Assembly: GCA_024638355.1 (NCBI GenBank)
Contig: JAHEKO010000030.1
Span: forward strand, 5,816 to 16,630
DNA from: Acidobacteriota bacterium
GTDB lineage: Bacteria > Acidobacteriota > Thermoanaerobaculia > Multivoradales > JAHEKO01
Reading direction: 5' to 3'
DNA length: 10,815 bases
Shown: positions 1 through 8,713 of the stretch, in pieces
Layout: every line of letters starts with the position of its first letter
How positions within the stretch are numbered: position 1 is the first letter of the stretch
Made by a program: the position numbers and the translations under genes
The notes under the pieces: model-generated
The model's input: only the letters and a program-made list of their open reading frames with translations
Told to the model about the DNA's origin: nothing
Database searches by the model: none

Positions 1-1168
<1,168 letters not shown>

Positions 1169-1170
1169 GG

Positions 1171-1617
1171 CTATTCGGATTCTCCCGACGTATCGGCAGC
1201 GGTCTTCTTCGCCGCTGTCGTCTTTTTCTTGGCCGCGGCCTTCTTCTTGGCGGGAGCCTTCTTGGTCGCAGCTTTCTTGGTCGCAGCCTTCTTGGTCGCC
1301 GCCTTCTTCTTGGTCGTCGTCTTCTTCTTGGCCGCGGCTTTCTTCTTGGTCGCCGCCTTCTTGGTCGTCTTCTTCTTGGTCGTCGTCTTCTTCTTGGCCG
1401 CGGCCTTCTTCTTGGTCGTGGCCTTCTTCTTGGCCGCCGGTTTGGCGGCGGTCTCGGCCGGCGACGCGGGTTCGGGTGGCGGGGTCGCGGCGGCACGCTT
1501 CTTCGAGGCCTTGGGCCGCTTGGTCGCCGCTTGCTTTACGATCTCGCGCCGCCGCTCTCGCAGCCGCTCCTTGCGCCGCTTGCGCCGCCGACGCAGCTTC
1601 CGGTCCTTCTCGCGCAT
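1171..1617 (-). CDS. Histone H1-like Lys/Ala/Thr-repeat basic protein
   Basis: This 148-residue protein is extremely basic. Residues 1-27 are an arginine-rich stretch ([18 protein letters not shown]). Residues 30-58 are a Pro/Ala linker. Residues 59-139 are low-complexity Lys-Ala-Thr repeats such as [13 protein letters not shown] and AAKKKTTT. The end is short and acidic (DTSGESE). The tail resembles bacterial histone-H1-like and AlgP-like proteins, which bind DNA non-specifically, so nucleoid or nucleic-acid binding is the likely role. The arginine-rich head is not a typical H1 feature and could bind RNA. The ATG at 1617 has a strong Shine-Dalgarno (GAGGAGG, spacing 4). Its stop is 2 bp before the glyA start, so the two form one unit. 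The repeat has made the opposite strand open, but no homologous product is seen there. Function is inferred from composition only. Confidence 0.85.
   Translation of the reverse strand: MREKDRKLRRRRKRRKERLRERRREIVKQAATKRPKASKKRAAATPPPEPASPAETAAKPAAKKKATTKKKAAAKKKTTTKKKTTKKAATKKKAAAKKKTTTKKKAATKKAATKKAATKKAPAKKKAAAKKKTTAAKKTAADTSGESE
1201..1443 (-). repeat. Degenerate tandem repeat coding Lys-rich tail
   Basis: This in-frame low-complexity tract codes for the repeating KKKAA/KKTTT/KKAAT units of the H1-like protein. On the plus strand it reads as imperfect copies of cttcttggtcgcc. Units vary from about 12 to 15 bases and always keep the reading frame. Such tracts expand and contract by slippage or recombination, so length differences between strains are expected. 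Confidence 0.85.
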
Positions 1618-1621
1618 CTAG

Positions 1622-1628
1622 CCTCCTC
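1622..1628 (-). promoter_or_regulatory. Strong ribosome binding site of the H1-like gene
   Basis: GAGGAGG lies four bases upstream of the ATG at 1617. It is the strongest Shine-Dalgarno in the window. It fixes the start and suggests high expression. Confidence 0.8.
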
Positions 1629-1678
1629 GGGGTCGACGCCGGGCGGCCCGACCCTGGTTCGCCTCAGGTTCTCTTGGC

Positions 1679-1694
1679 GGACGGGTTCCCGTCC
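1679..1694. promoter_or_regulatory. Perfect 7-bp inverted repeat, candidate operator
   Basis: GGACGGG (1679-1685) and CCCGTCC (1688-1694) are exact reverse complements with a 2-bp centre. The two-base centre is too short for a good RNA hairpin, and no T-run follows on either side, so a dimeric DNA-binding protein site is more likely than a terminator. It lies just downstream of the predicted transcription start of the H1-like/glyA unit, where a bound repressor would block initiation. The role is inferred from position. Confidence 0.35.
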
Positions 1695-1703
1695 CGACGA
1701 TGC

Positions 1704-1732
1704 AGGATGCCCGACCAATGTCGGTGTGTCAA
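1704..1732 (-). promoter_or_regulatory. Sigma-70-type promoter for the H1-like/glyA unit
   Basis: Reading on the minus strand, a perfect -35 TTGACA (1732-1727) is followed after exactly 17 bases by CATCCT (1709-1704), a 3-of-6 match to TATAAT. Transcription would start near 1697, giving a leader of about 80 nt before the ATG at 1617. The spacer holds an inverted repeat, CCGAC-CAAT-GTCGG (1711-1724), and another overlaps the predicted start region. The -35 is convincing and the -10 weak, which fits an activated or sigma-variant promoter. No transcript data support this. Confidence 0.5.
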
Positions 1733-1751
1733 GACGGGCTCGGGGCGGGGC

Positions 1752-3323
1752 TCAGAGCGGGATGTTGCCGTGCTTCCTGGCCGGTACGCTCTGCCGCTTG
1801 CCGCTCAGCTGGCGCAGCGCGCCGACGATCTGCGGCCGCGTCTCGCGCGGCTCGATGACCGCGTCGATGAAACCGCGCTCCGCCGCGATAAACGGATTGG
1901 AGAACTTCTCCCGGTACTTGGCCACCTTGTCCGCGCGCACCTCCCCGGCGCGCGCGCCCGCCTCTTCGAGCTCGCGCCGGTAGAGCACGTTGACCGCCCC
2001 CTCGGGCCCCATCACGGCGATCTCCGCCGAGGGGAACGCCAGGTTCACGTCGGTGCGGAGGTGCTTGCTCGACATGACGCAGTAGGCGCCGCCGTACGCC
2101 TTGCGCGTGATGACGGTGATCTTGGGCACGGTCGCTTCGGCGAAGGCATAGAGAAGCTTGGCGCCGTGCTTGATGATGCCGCCGAACTCCTGCTGCGTGC
2201 CGGGCAGAAAGCCGGGCACGTCTTCGAAGGTGACCAGCGGGATGTTGAAGGCGTCGCAAAAGCGAACGAAGCGGGCGCCCTTGTGCGAGGCGTCGATATC
2301 GAGCACTCCGGCCAGGAACGCCGGCTGATTGGCGACGATGCCGACGCTCTGGTTGGCGAAGCGGGCGAAGCCGACGACGATGTTCCTGGCGTAGGCGGCC
2401 TGAACCTCGAGGAATCTGCCGTCGTCGACCACCGCGTGGATCAGCTTCTTGATGTCGTAGGGCTTGTTCGGATCGTCCGGGACCAGTTTGTCGAGCGACT
2501 CCTCCTGGCGGTCGGGCGAGTCTTGGCTCGTGCCCGGGATCGGGTCCTCGAGGTTGTTGCTCGGCAGGTAGGAGAGCAACTCGCGGATCGCCAGCAGGCA
2601 GGCGGCGTCGTTGGCTACGGTGAAGTGGCAGACGCCGCTCTTGGCCGCGTGGGTCGCAGCGCCGCCGAGCTCCTCCTTGGAGACCTGCTCGTGGGTCACC
2701 GTCCGAATCACGTCGGGCCCGGTGACGAACATGTACGAGGTGCCCTCGACCATGAGAATGAAGTCGGTGATGGCGGGCGAGTAGACGGCGCCGCCGGCGC
2801 AAGGGCCCATGATGGCGCTGATCTGGGGAACGACCCCCGACGCCAGGGTGTTGCGCAGGAAGATGTCGGCGTAGCCGCCGAGCGAGGCCACGCCTTCCTG
2901 AATGCGGGCGCCGCCCGAATCATTGAGTCCGACGAGCGGTGCGCCGTTCTCCACGGCCAGGTCCATCACCTTGCAGATCTTCTTGGCGTTGGTCTCGGAG
3001 AGCGAGCCGCCGAACACGGTGAAGTCCTGGGCGAAGAGATAGACCAACCGGTTGTCGATGGTGCCGTAGCCGCAGACGACGCCGTCGCCGGGGACGGTCG
3101 TCGCCTCCATCCCGAAGTCGCGGCAGCGGTGGGTGACGAGCGCGTCGATCTCCACGAAGGAGCCGGGATCGAGGAGCAGCTCGATGCGTTCCCGCGCGGT
3201 CAGCTTGCCGGCGCCGTGCTGCCGCTCGATACGCGCCTCACCGCCGCCCTTCTCGGCCGCCGCCAGGCGCTGTCGAAGCTCGCGGCGCCGGGCGTCTTCG
3301 ACCGACTGGGTTGGATCGCTCAT
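1752..3323 (-). CDS. pccB: Acyl-CoA (propionyl-CoA-type) carboxylase beta subunit
   Basis: This is the carboxyltransferase subunit of a biotin-dependent acyl-CoA carboxylase. It moves CO2 from carboxybiotin to an acyl-CoA, typically propionyl-CoA to methylmalonyl-CoA. Its 523 residues are a normal length. Family marks in order are [18 protein letters not shown] (39-56), SGGARIQEG (136-144) and GPCAGGA (163-169), the last two near the CoA-side oxyanion site. The C-terminal half has [12 protein letters not shown], then [17 protein letters not shown] and [11 protein letters not shown]. Residue 415 is Cys where actinobacterial PccB has Asp (GAYDVM), a position known to influence acyl-chain choice, so propionyl specificity is not certain. 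No biotin carboxylase or biotin carrier gene is adjacent. The ATG at 3323 has AGGAAG nine bases upstream. The gene is divergent from tldD with only 37 bp between the starts. Confidence 0.93.
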   Translation of the reverse strand: MSDPTQSVEDARRRELRQRLAAAEKGGGEARIERQHGAGKLTARERIELLLDPGSFVEIDALVTHRCRDFGMEATTVPGDGVVCGYGTIDNRLVYLFAQDFTVFGGSLSETNAKKICKVMDLAVENGAPLVGLNDSGGARIQEGVASLGGYADIFLRNTLASGVVPQISAIMGPCAGGAVYSPAITDFILMVEGTSYMFVTGPDVIRTVTHEQVSKEELGGAATHAAKSGVCHFTVANDAACLLAIRELLSYLPSNNLEDPIPGTSQDSPDRQEESLDKLVPDDPNKPYDIKKLIHAVVDDGRFLEVQAAYARNIVVGFARFANQSVGIVANQPAFLAGVLDIDASHKGARFVRFCDAFNIPLVTFEDVPGFLPGTQQEFGGIIKHGAKLLYAFAEATVPKITVITRKAYGGAYCVMSSKHLRTDVNLAFPSAEIAVMGPEGAVNVLYRRELEEAGARAGEVRADKVAKYREKFSNPFIAAERGFIDAVIEPRETRPQIVGALRQLSGKRQSVPARKHGNIPL

Positions 3324-3332
3324 CGATAGCGA

Positions 3333-3338
3333 CTTCCT
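3333..3338 (-). promoter_or_regulatory. Ribosome binding site of the carboxylase beta gene
   Basis: AGGAAG sits nine bases upstream of the ATG at 3323 and supports that start. It lies inside the 37-bp divergent gap, so the promoter of this gene must extend into the start of tldD. Confidence 0.55.
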
Positions 3339-3357
3339 ATCATATGAAAAGATTTTC
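3338..3357. promoter_or_regulatory. AT-rich island in the divergent pccB/tldD gap
   Basis: This is the only AT-rich patch for several hundred bases. On the plus strand it has TATCAT (3338-3343, a 5-of-6 match to a -10 box), well placed for a start near 3350 ahead of the GTG at 3361. On the minus strand the overlapping TATGAT is too close to the pccB ribosome site to serve that gene. GAAAA-GA-TTTTC (3346-3357) is a perfect small inverted repeat and could be an operator. No matching -35 was found at normal spacing, so the promoter call is weak. Confidence 0.3.
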
Positions 3358-3360
3358 GAC

Positions 3361-4674
3361 GTGAGCTTCGCGTCTCTCGAGACCCTGCCGATCGCCCGTA
3401 GCCTGGCGCAGATTGCCGACCGGGAAGACGATGTGGCCGAGGTCTATCTCGAGCGCGTGGAAGAGGTCGGCGTCGCCGAGGGTCGATGGTCGCCGGGCAC
3501 GACCGTGCGCCGGGAAGAGGGCTTCGCGATCCGCCTGGTGCGCGAGGGCGAGACCTGGCTGGCGGCGCGCGACGGCTTCGGCGGCGAGCGGTTCGCCGCG
3601 GCCCTGCGCCAGGTGGCGCGCGCTCTGCCGTCGGCCAGCTACACGATCCCCAGTCTCGAGGTACCGGCGCTGACCGAGCCGGTCGAGGCGCACGAGGTGA
3701 TCGAGTTCGAGGCCTTGATTCGCGCCGCGGTGAAGCAGCACCTGGTCGCCTTCCCGATGCGGATCGAGGTGCGGCGGCATCGGCGGGACGTGCAGATCAT
3801 CGGCACCAAGCTGGTGCCCGAAGGCGAGAGAGAGCTCTACTACAGCTGCCGGGTGCGGCTGCCCTGGGGCGGGTACGGCGCGGTGCTGCCGGCGCTCGAC
3901 ACGGCGGCGGCCGATCGCCTGGCGGAGAGCCTGGTCGCGATGTTCCGCGGCAGCAAGGCGCCGCGGGTCACCGACCGCGTTCGGCCGGTCGTTCTGGGCC
4001 CGGCGGCGGCGGCGGTGTTCCTGCACGAGGCGGTCGCGCACGCCCTGGAGGTCGACACCCTGGCGCTCGAGGGCTCCCCCGAAGCCGCCATCGGGTTGAA
4101 GCTCGGCAGCGAGGAGCTGAACGTTCTCGACGATCCCGCCGGGGCGCCCGCCGGCGCGCGGCGGACGACGGACGACGAGGGCATGCCGGTGCTGCGACGC
4201 TGGCTCCTGTTCGAGGGCGAGGTGCGGCAGCCGATAGCCGATCTGCTCGGCGCCGGAGCTTCCGACCGGCTGACTCCCGGCGCCGGGCGCCGCGCCAACC
4301 GCTTCCTGCCGCCGGTTCCGCGCTCGACCCATCTCGAGCTGCTCGCCGGTCCGCATTCGATGCCGGAGCTGCTGGCCAGCGCCGAGGGCGGCCTCTTCCT
4401 ACCCGAGGCGACGCGCGGAGCGCTCGATGCCCACAGCGGCGAGTTCCGGCTGCACATGCCCTACGGCTACCGCATTCGCTCGGGTCGCGTCGACGAGGCG
4501 GTCGGACCCCTGCGGCTGAGCGGGCGCGTGGCCGAGCTGCTCGGCGTGGTGACCGGCGTCGGCGCCGAGTGCGAGCCGGCCGGTGCCGGTTGGTGCGCGA
4601 AGGGAGGGCAGCGGATGCCGGTCTGGGCGACCACGCCGGCGATGGCGCTGGCGGGCGTAGAGGTCGGGGCGTGA
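3361..4674 (+). CDS. tldD: TldD-type metallopeptidase
   Basis: TldD proteins form a heterodimer with TldE/PmbA that degrades unfolded peptides and trims leader peptides, for example in microcin B17 maturation. This 437-residue protein has the zinc motif HEAVAH at 222-227, following the family-like [14 protein letters not shown]. Near its end is [12 protein letters not shown], whose Cys412 corresponds to the third metal ligand of the family. The canonical motif is HExxGH; here the Gly is Ala. At 437 residues it is somewhat shorter than E. coli TldD (481). I chose GTG 3361 because it is the in-frame start that leaves the family-like N-terminus and lies just past the AT-rich gap. In-frame sequence further upstream is antisense to the carboxylase gene. 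The ribosome site is poor. The stop overlaps the next start as GTGA, so the two partners are translationally coupled. Confidence 0.88.
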   Translation: MSFASLETLPIARSLAQIADREDDVAEVYLERVEEVGVAEGRWSPGTTVRREEGFAIRLVREGETWLAARDGFGGERFAAALRQVARALPSASYTIPSLEVPALTEPVEAHEVIEFEALIRAAVKQHLVAFPMRIEVRRHRRDVQIIGTKLVPEGERELYYSCRVRLPWGGYGAVLPALDTAAADRLAESLVAMFRGSKAPRVTDRVRPVVLGPAAAAVFLHEAVAHALEVDTLALEGSPEAAIGLKLGSEELNVLDDPAGAPAGARRTTDDEGMPVLRRWLLFEGEVRQPIADLLGAGASDRLTPGAGRRANRFLPPVPRSTHLELLAGPHSMPELLASAEGGLFLPEATRGALDAHSGEFRLHMPYGYRIRSGRVDEAVGPLRLSGRVAELLGVVTGVGAECEPAGAGWCAKGGQRMPVWATTPAMALAGVEVGA

Positions 4675-5996
4675 GAGATGCCGAGCGGCGCTTCGCGCGG
4701 CTCGCGGAGGCGCTGAGCCGTCGGCGCCTCGCGGAGGTCGAGCTCTACCTCAAACGGGGTCGTTCCCACCGCGTCGAGCTCGGCGCCTCGGGTCCGAGAG
4801 GCCGCCGGCTCGAGGTGCGCACCGAGGAAGAGGGCTGGGCGGTGAGGGCCGGCGGGCCGCGCGGGTCGCTCTTTTCCTGCGGTACGCGAGAGCCCGATCC
4901 CGGCGGCTCCTGGCCCGCGGCGCGGGGGGAGCCGTTGCAGCTTCCGGCCCCGCATGAAGAGGTCTCGGAGCTCGCCCCGGATCAGGTCGACGCGCCGCTC
5001 ATGGTCGAAAGCGAGGCGATCGACCGTCTCCAGCGATTCGAGACCGCCCTGCGGCGCGAGCTCTCCGACGCCCGGGTGCTGGGCGCGGTGCTCGACGACG
5101 GCCGCAGCGAAGCGCGGCTCCTCTCCAGCCGCGGCGTCGACTGCTTCCAGCGGCGGCGGGCCGCGGCGCTCTACATCGAGGTGATCGCCGGCGGCACGCG
5201 TCGATCCGCGCAGCTGGCGGCGCCGAGCGCCGCCGGTTTCGACGTCGAAGCGCTCGGACGCCAGTTCGCCACCCGCCTGAGCATCGGCCGCGAGGGTGCT
5301 CCGGCGGAGGGCGGATCGGGCGAGATGGTGCTGGCGCCCGCGGTGGCGATCCGCCTGTTGGCCGGCCTTCTTCCGCTGCTGGTCGGCGGTGACGGCTGGC
5401 GCATCGCGCGGCAGCTCAAGAACCGGAGAGGCTGGGTCGGCAGCGACCGGCTGACGATCGTCGACGACGGCGGACTCGCCGGCGGCATCCTCGCGGCCGC
5501 CAGCGACGGCGAAGGCGTGCCGACGCGCGAGGTGGTGTTGATCGAAGCGGGTGAGTACCGGCAGCCGCTCCTCTCCTGGCGCGAGGCCGCCCCGGCTCGC
5601 GGCGAGAGCTCCGGCTGCATGCTCCGCCCGAGCTGGCGGCAACCGCCGGAGCCGGGGCCGACCCACCTCTACATCCGTCCCGACTCACGGATCGCGCCGG
5701 CCGACATGATCAGCTCGGTCGCCGGCGGCTACTACTGGCTGGACGCCCTGAGCGCGGGTCGCTTCGATCCTGCCGGCGACCGCTTCGAGCTGCCGGTCTA
5801 CGGCTTTCGGCTCGAGCGCGGCAAGGCCTCGCGGCCGGTTTCGGCGGCGCGCATACGCGGTTCGATCGGGAAGCTCCTGCGCGGCATCCGCGGCGTCGGC
5901 CGAGATTGCGCCTTCTCTCCCCACGGCTATCTGTTCGGGGCGCCGACCCTGCTCGTCGAGGGGCTCGAACTTGACGCGACCGCCCCACCGGGATAG
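4671..5996 (+). CDS. tldE: TldE/PmbA-type partner of TldD
   Basis: This 441-residue protein is the non-catalytic partner of a TldD/TldE peptidase. It has no HExxxH motif, as expected for TldE/PmbA, where the active site is contributed by TldD. Its C-terminus (YLFGAPTLLVEGLELD) matches the glycine-rich end of PmbA proteins (GAPxxLVEGL), and a central segment (SGEMVLAPAVAIRLLAGLL) fits the family domain. Overall similarity looks low, so it is a divergent member. The start is GTG at 4671, overlapping the tldD stop by four bases (GTGA). The same frame runs open far upstream, but there it is a shadow of tldD. A small secreted protein follows 35 bp downstream and probably shares the transcript, which makes it a candidate substrate of the peptidase. 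Confidence 0.82.
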   Translation: MRDAERRFARLAEALSRRRLAEVELYLKRGRSHRVELGASGPRGRRLEVRTEEEGWAVRAGGPRGSLFSCGTREPDPGGSWPAARGEPLQLPAPHEEVSELAPDQVDAPLMVESEAIDRLQRFETALRRELSDARVLGAVLDDGRSEARLLSSRGVDCFQRRRAAALYIEVIAGGTRRSAQLAAPSAAGFDVEALGRQFATRLSIGREGAPAEGGSGEMVLAPAVAIRLLAGLLPLLVGGDGWRIARQLKNRRGWVGSDRLTIVDDGGLAGGILAAASDGEGVPTREVVLIEAGEYRQPLLSWREAAPARGESSGCMLRPSWRQPPEPGPTHLYIRPDSRIAPADMISSVAGGYYWLDALSAGRFDPAGDRFELPVYGFRLERGKASRPVSAARIRGSIGKLLRGIRGVGRDCAFSPHGYLFGAPTLLVEGLELDATAPPG

Positions 5997-6020
5997 AACA
6001 GCTTCGAAGCGGACAGTCGG

Positions 6021-6026
6021 AAGGAG
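6021..6026 (+). promoter_or_regulatory. Ribosome binding site of the secreted YxxP protein
   Basis: AAGGAG lies five bases before the ATG at 6032. It is strong and fixes that start. With the 35-bp gap from tldE, it indicates reinitiation or independent loading on the same mRNA. Confidence 0.7.
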
Positions 6027-6031
6027 CCGAG

Positions 6032-6655
6032 ATGAAGGACGAGCGATCGGAAGAGCGATTGGGCGAGCGTGTCGACGACGTGCGCCGGAAACTGCTGAAG
6101 GCGTCGGCCGTCGTCGGTGGCGGAATGGTGTTGGGCCATCTGACCTACCAGAAGCCAGCGTGGAAGAGCTTCTTCGGCGTCCGCAGCGCCTGGGCCCAGC
6201 CGACCTCGTTCCTCCAGCTCACCCTGCAGAATCAGCTGGGGGTGTTGGCGCCCGGGACGCCCGAGAACACCGGCCAGGACTGCTGGCAGATCGCATCGGG
6301 TCCGGGTGCCAACTGGACGATCACCGCGACCCCCGACGCCAACCTCCAGCCCGAGATCTTCCTCTACGCTCCGGGCGCGGTCGGCGTGGGCCAGACCAAC
6401 CTGCTGACCGGCACGCCGTTCGGCCTGGCGGCGCCGGCCGTCGGCTCGGCCGTAGCCGGCTCGGCCTTCCTGCCGGTGGTCGGCACCTACACCGTCTGCA
6501 TCGAAGACGAGCGCAGCGGGGTCAACCAGGTGGCGGGCTTGTACACGATCCAGGTCAATTCCGACAAGCCGATGGGTGCTCCGGTGACGGGACCCAACAT
6601 GCCGGTCGTCGACGAGGGGCCGGAATCGGAAGGCCCGTCGACGCCGCCTTCCTAG
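6032..6655 (+). CDS. Tat-like secreted beta-rich protein with YxxP motif
   Basis: I do not recognise a named family for this 207-residue protein. The N-terminus has twin arginines (R18-R19) in RRKLLK, a hydrophobic run at about 24-38, and AWA at 53-55 as a likely cleavage site, which suggests Tat export. The stretch between the core and AWA is unusually long (39-52) and contains YQKPAWKSFFG, close to the YxxPxLxxxG leader motif recognised by PqqD-like proteins in lasso-peptide systems. The mature part is Gly/Pro/Val-rich with aromatic strand patterns (NWTIT, EIFLYAPG, GTYTVCIED, GLYTIQV), resembling a small pre-peptidase-C-like beta sandwich. Its two cysteines (84 and 156) could form a disulfide. 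The last 25 residues are acidic and proline-rich. It lies 35 bp after tldE and is convergent with the PqqD/HprK/nucleotidyltransferase operon. Export is well supported; any role as a processed precursor is inference. Confidence 0.8.
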   Translation: MKDERSEERLGERVDDVRRKLLKASAVVGGGMVLGHLTYQKPAWKSFFGVRSAWAQPTSFLQLTLQNQLGVLAPGTPENTGQDCWQIASGPGANWTITATPDANLQPEIFLYAPGAVGVGQTNLLTGTPFGLAAPAVGSAVAGSAFLPVVGTYTVCIEDERSGVNQVAGLYTIQVNSDKPMGAPVTGPNMPVVDEGPESEGPSTPPS

Positions 6656-6665
6656 CGCCAGGGAC

Positions 6666-7883
6666 TCAGCCGCCCGGCGCCGCGTCGCTCCGCCGCCGCT
6701 CGAAGAGCCGCCGCTTGAGTGAGTCGGCGCCGCCGCGGACGCCTCCCTTGCGCCATCGCGCCAGGCCGCGCCGCGCGGTGGCGAGGGCGTGGCCGGGGAG
6801 GGCGAGCAGCGCTCGCGACCGGCTACGCGCGCCCGACATGGCCTGGAGCTGCGCGAGCGGCGGCGCGATACGGCCGAGCAGGTAGCGTACGGTGCCGAGA
6901 GCCGAGCCACGCCGATGGGGACCGGCGAGCGCCCCGACCAGGTGGAGCGAATCGGGAGCCAGCAGCCGCGCGGTGAGCGCGCCCTCGAGCTCGGGCGGCG
7001 GGCCGGCGCTCGGGGTCGTGAATCCGGGCAGGGTGGGCAGGCCGAGAGTCTTTGTCAGCAGCGTGTCGATCACCTCGAACTCGGGGGTCAGATCCGCCTC
7101 GTCGAGGAGCTCGCGGAAGAGGCCGGCGTCGAGGTCGTGGCGCTGGCGCCAGAGGGTGGCGGAGAGATCGAGCAGCGGCTTGAGGTTGAGCTGGAGGTCG
7201 TGCTGAAGGAGGTGGGCGACGTCGAGGACCGCCGCCAGCTCGGGAGCGGCCGCCGGAAGCTCGCGGCCGTCGACCTCGACCCGGGCGGGGGGCGCCCACA
7301 GGCGCTCGAGAATCGGCTCGGGGCGCTGGAAGACGTCGTAGAGCTGGAAGTGGAGCTCGAGCGAGGCGGGAAGACGGCGGTGCTCGAGGACCAGGTGGTG
7401 GACGGCGGTCTGGGCTCCGGTCTCGAAGTCGAGAGCGCGAGCGATGTCGGCGAGGCCGGACAGGTCCTCCCGGCGGCAGAGCAGGTCGGCGTCGGCCATG
7501 ATCCGCAGCGCCGGGTCGAGCCAGCCGCGGGCGAGGGTCACCGGGCCCTTGAAGACCCGCACCTCCAGCCCGGCGCGGCGACAGCCGTCGAGGAAGGCTT
7601 CGAGCAGGTCGAGCAGCTCGGTGTTGAAGACGAAGTTCTGGTAGTAGGCGGCTTCCCACTGCCGGCGGACTCGCGCCGGCAGCTCGCCTTCCAACCCCAG
7701 CCGGGAGTCGGCGGCCAGATGGTGGAGGAGCGGATCGAGATCGTGGAAGTAGCAGAAGGAAGCGCGCGCTTCCCAGTCCACCGGCTCGGCGGCCGCGGCG
7801 CCGGCGATCTCTCCGGTCAGCCAGAAGCGGCAGGCTCCGAGCAGCCAGCGCAGGTGCTCGCCCCGCTCCTCGCGGCGGCTCAC
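6666..7883 (-). CDS. Nucleotidyltransferase-like protein (NTP_transf_5 type)
   Basis: This 405-residue protein resembles the uncharacterised nucleotidyltransferase family often found next to PqqD- and HPr-kinase-like genes in lasso-peptide and exopolysaccharide loci. The core is VFKGP (K112-G113), then R127 and MADADLL with D131 and D133. It fits the family pattern KG...R...DxDLL, whose acidic pair is the expected metal site. Further on, LELHFQLYDVF matches the conserved ELH segment. The C-terminal 100 residues are Arg/Leu-rich and have no visible motif. The start is GTG 7883, overlapping the preceding HprK-like stop as GTGA; the frame is open further upstream but there it is antisense or shadow sequence. 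As last gene of the operon it ends 10 bp from the convergent secreted-protein gene, with no room for a separate terminator. Substrate is unknown. Confidence 0.8.
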   Translation of the reverse strand: MSRREERGEHLRWLLGACRFWLTGEIAGAAAAEPVDWEARASFCYFHDLDPLLHHLAADSRLGLEGELPARVRRQWEAAYYQNFVFNTELLDLLEAFLDGCRRAGLEVRVFKGPVTLARGWLDPALRIMADADLLCRREDLSGLADIARALDFETGAQTAVHHLVLEHRRLPASLELHFQLYDVFQRPEPILERLWAPPARVEVDGRELPAAAPELAAVLDVAHLLQHDLQLNLKPLLDLSATLWRQRHDLDAGLFRELLDEADLTPEFEVIDTLLTKTLGLPTLPGFTTPSAGPPPELEGALTARLLAPDSLHLVGALAGPHRRGSALGTVRYLLGRIAPPLAQLQAMSGARSRSRALLALPGHALATARRGLARWRKGGVRGGADSLKRRLFERRRSDAAPGG

Positions 7884-8713
7884 GAGCTCGCGCTTCCGAA
7901 GTGGTCGACGAGCAGGCGGCGCGCGGCGGCGGCGTCCGGATAGCGCATTCGCAGGAGCGGCCGACCGCTCGCCAGCTCGATGACCCGGTCGATCGCGGCT
8001 TCGTGGCCGCCGCGGGGCTCGAAGCAGTAGCCCAGCAGCTCGGTGAGGACGGCATCGACGCGCAGCCGCTCGATCGCGGGAGGCTCCCCGGGTCGAAACG
8101 CCGGCAGCACGATCGAAGCGAGGGGAGCCGGCTCGAGCGAGACGCGGTGGGGCGTGTAACGGGCCAGCAGGTCGTCGAGGGTGTCGCAACGTCCCAACGC
8201 GAGCGGGTGCGTGCGGGCGAGCTCGTCGATCACCCGGGGGTCGAGCCCCAGCGACCGCGGATAGGGACTCACCCGGTCGTCGGGAGCGACCGCGGCGATC
8301 TCCTCGGCGAGGAAGGCATGGCCGAGCTCGGTCAGCTGGAAGGTGGTGGAGCTCTTGCCGCGGTCGGCGGCGCCGGCCAGCAGGCAGGCTCCGCCGTCGA
8401 TCACCACGGCGCCGGCGTGGAAGGCGAGAGAGTCGCCGAGGCGCTCGAGCAGCAGCTCTTCGATCGTGTGCTCGAGCAGCAAGAGCGCGTAGATGGAGCG
8501 GGGAAAGGTGCCCAGCGGTGTCCGCCGGCCGCCGCGCAGCAGCGCCCACCCGCCATCGACTCGTCGCAGCTCGAAGCTCGCCGCCGCCGGCTCCGCGAGC
8601 GGCTCGCGCTCGATCACCGACGGGTGAAAGAGGAGCGTCAGACGCTCGATCGCCGCCGCCGGCGCCCGCAGGTCGAAGAGGCTCCCATGAAGCCGGAGCC
8701 GAACGTCGGTCAC
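7880..8713 (-). CDS. HPr-kinase-like P-loop protein
   Basis: This 277-residue protein resembles the HprK-related P-loop kinases that accompany PqqD proteins; in some lasso-peptide clusters such a kinase phosphorylates the peptide. The sequence has LAFHAGAVVIDGG leading into a Walker A loop, GAADRGKSS (114-122, with K120), then GHAFLAEEIAAV and VSPYPRSLGLDPR, in the same order as the HprK core. In classical HPr kinase, the segment after the P-loop ends in an Asp-Asp pair that binds magnesium; here it is Glu137-Glu138. The N-terminal 90 residues (FELRRVDGGWALLRGG and neighbours) fit the small leading domain of this subgroup. It starts with GTG 8713 in a GTGA overlap with the PqqD-like gene and ends in another GTGA overlap with the nucleotidyltransferase. 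No HPr or PTS gene is nearby, so sugar-PTS control is unlikely. Confidence 0.8.
   Translation of the reverse strand: MTDVRLRLHGSLFDLRAPAAAIERLTLLFHPSVIEREPLAEPAAASFELRRVDGGWALLRGGRRTPLGTFPRSIYALLLLEHTIEELLLERLGDSLAFHAGAVVIDGGACLLAGAADRGKSSTTFQLTELGHAFLAEEIAAVAPDDRVSPYPRSLGLDPRVIDELARTHPLALGRCDTLDDLLARYTPHRVSLEPAPLASIVLPAFRPGEPPAIERLRVDAVLTELLGYCFEPRGGHEAAIDRVIELASGRPLLRMRYPDAAAARRLLVDHFGSASS

Noticed and set aside
1201..1443. CRISPR-like or satellite repeat
   Set aside because: Repeat units are contiguous, imperfect and in frame with a Lys-rich protein; there are no spacers.
1679..1694. Intrinsic terminator after the carboxylase gene
   Set aside because: The loop would be two bases and no T-run follows, so a DNA operator fits better.
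3486..4670. Extending TldE upstream into one 836-residue protein
   Set aside because: The upstream part overlaps tldD in another frame and has no family resemblance, while the GTGA junction at 4671 gives a normal TldE length.
5927..6910. Minus-strand frame opposite the secreted protein and past the operon end
   Set aside because: It is antisense to the secreted protein, which has a strong ribosome site and export signal, and it has no recognisable domain.
6789..7943. Plus-strand frame opposite the nucleotidyltransferase
   Set aside because: It is Glu/Gly/Val-rich shadow sequence without motifs, opposite a gene with clear family residues.
7884..8549. Extending the nucleotidyltransferase upstream to 627 residues
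   Set aside because: The extra part is a shadow of the HprK-like gene, and the family-like sequence starts at the GTGA overlap.
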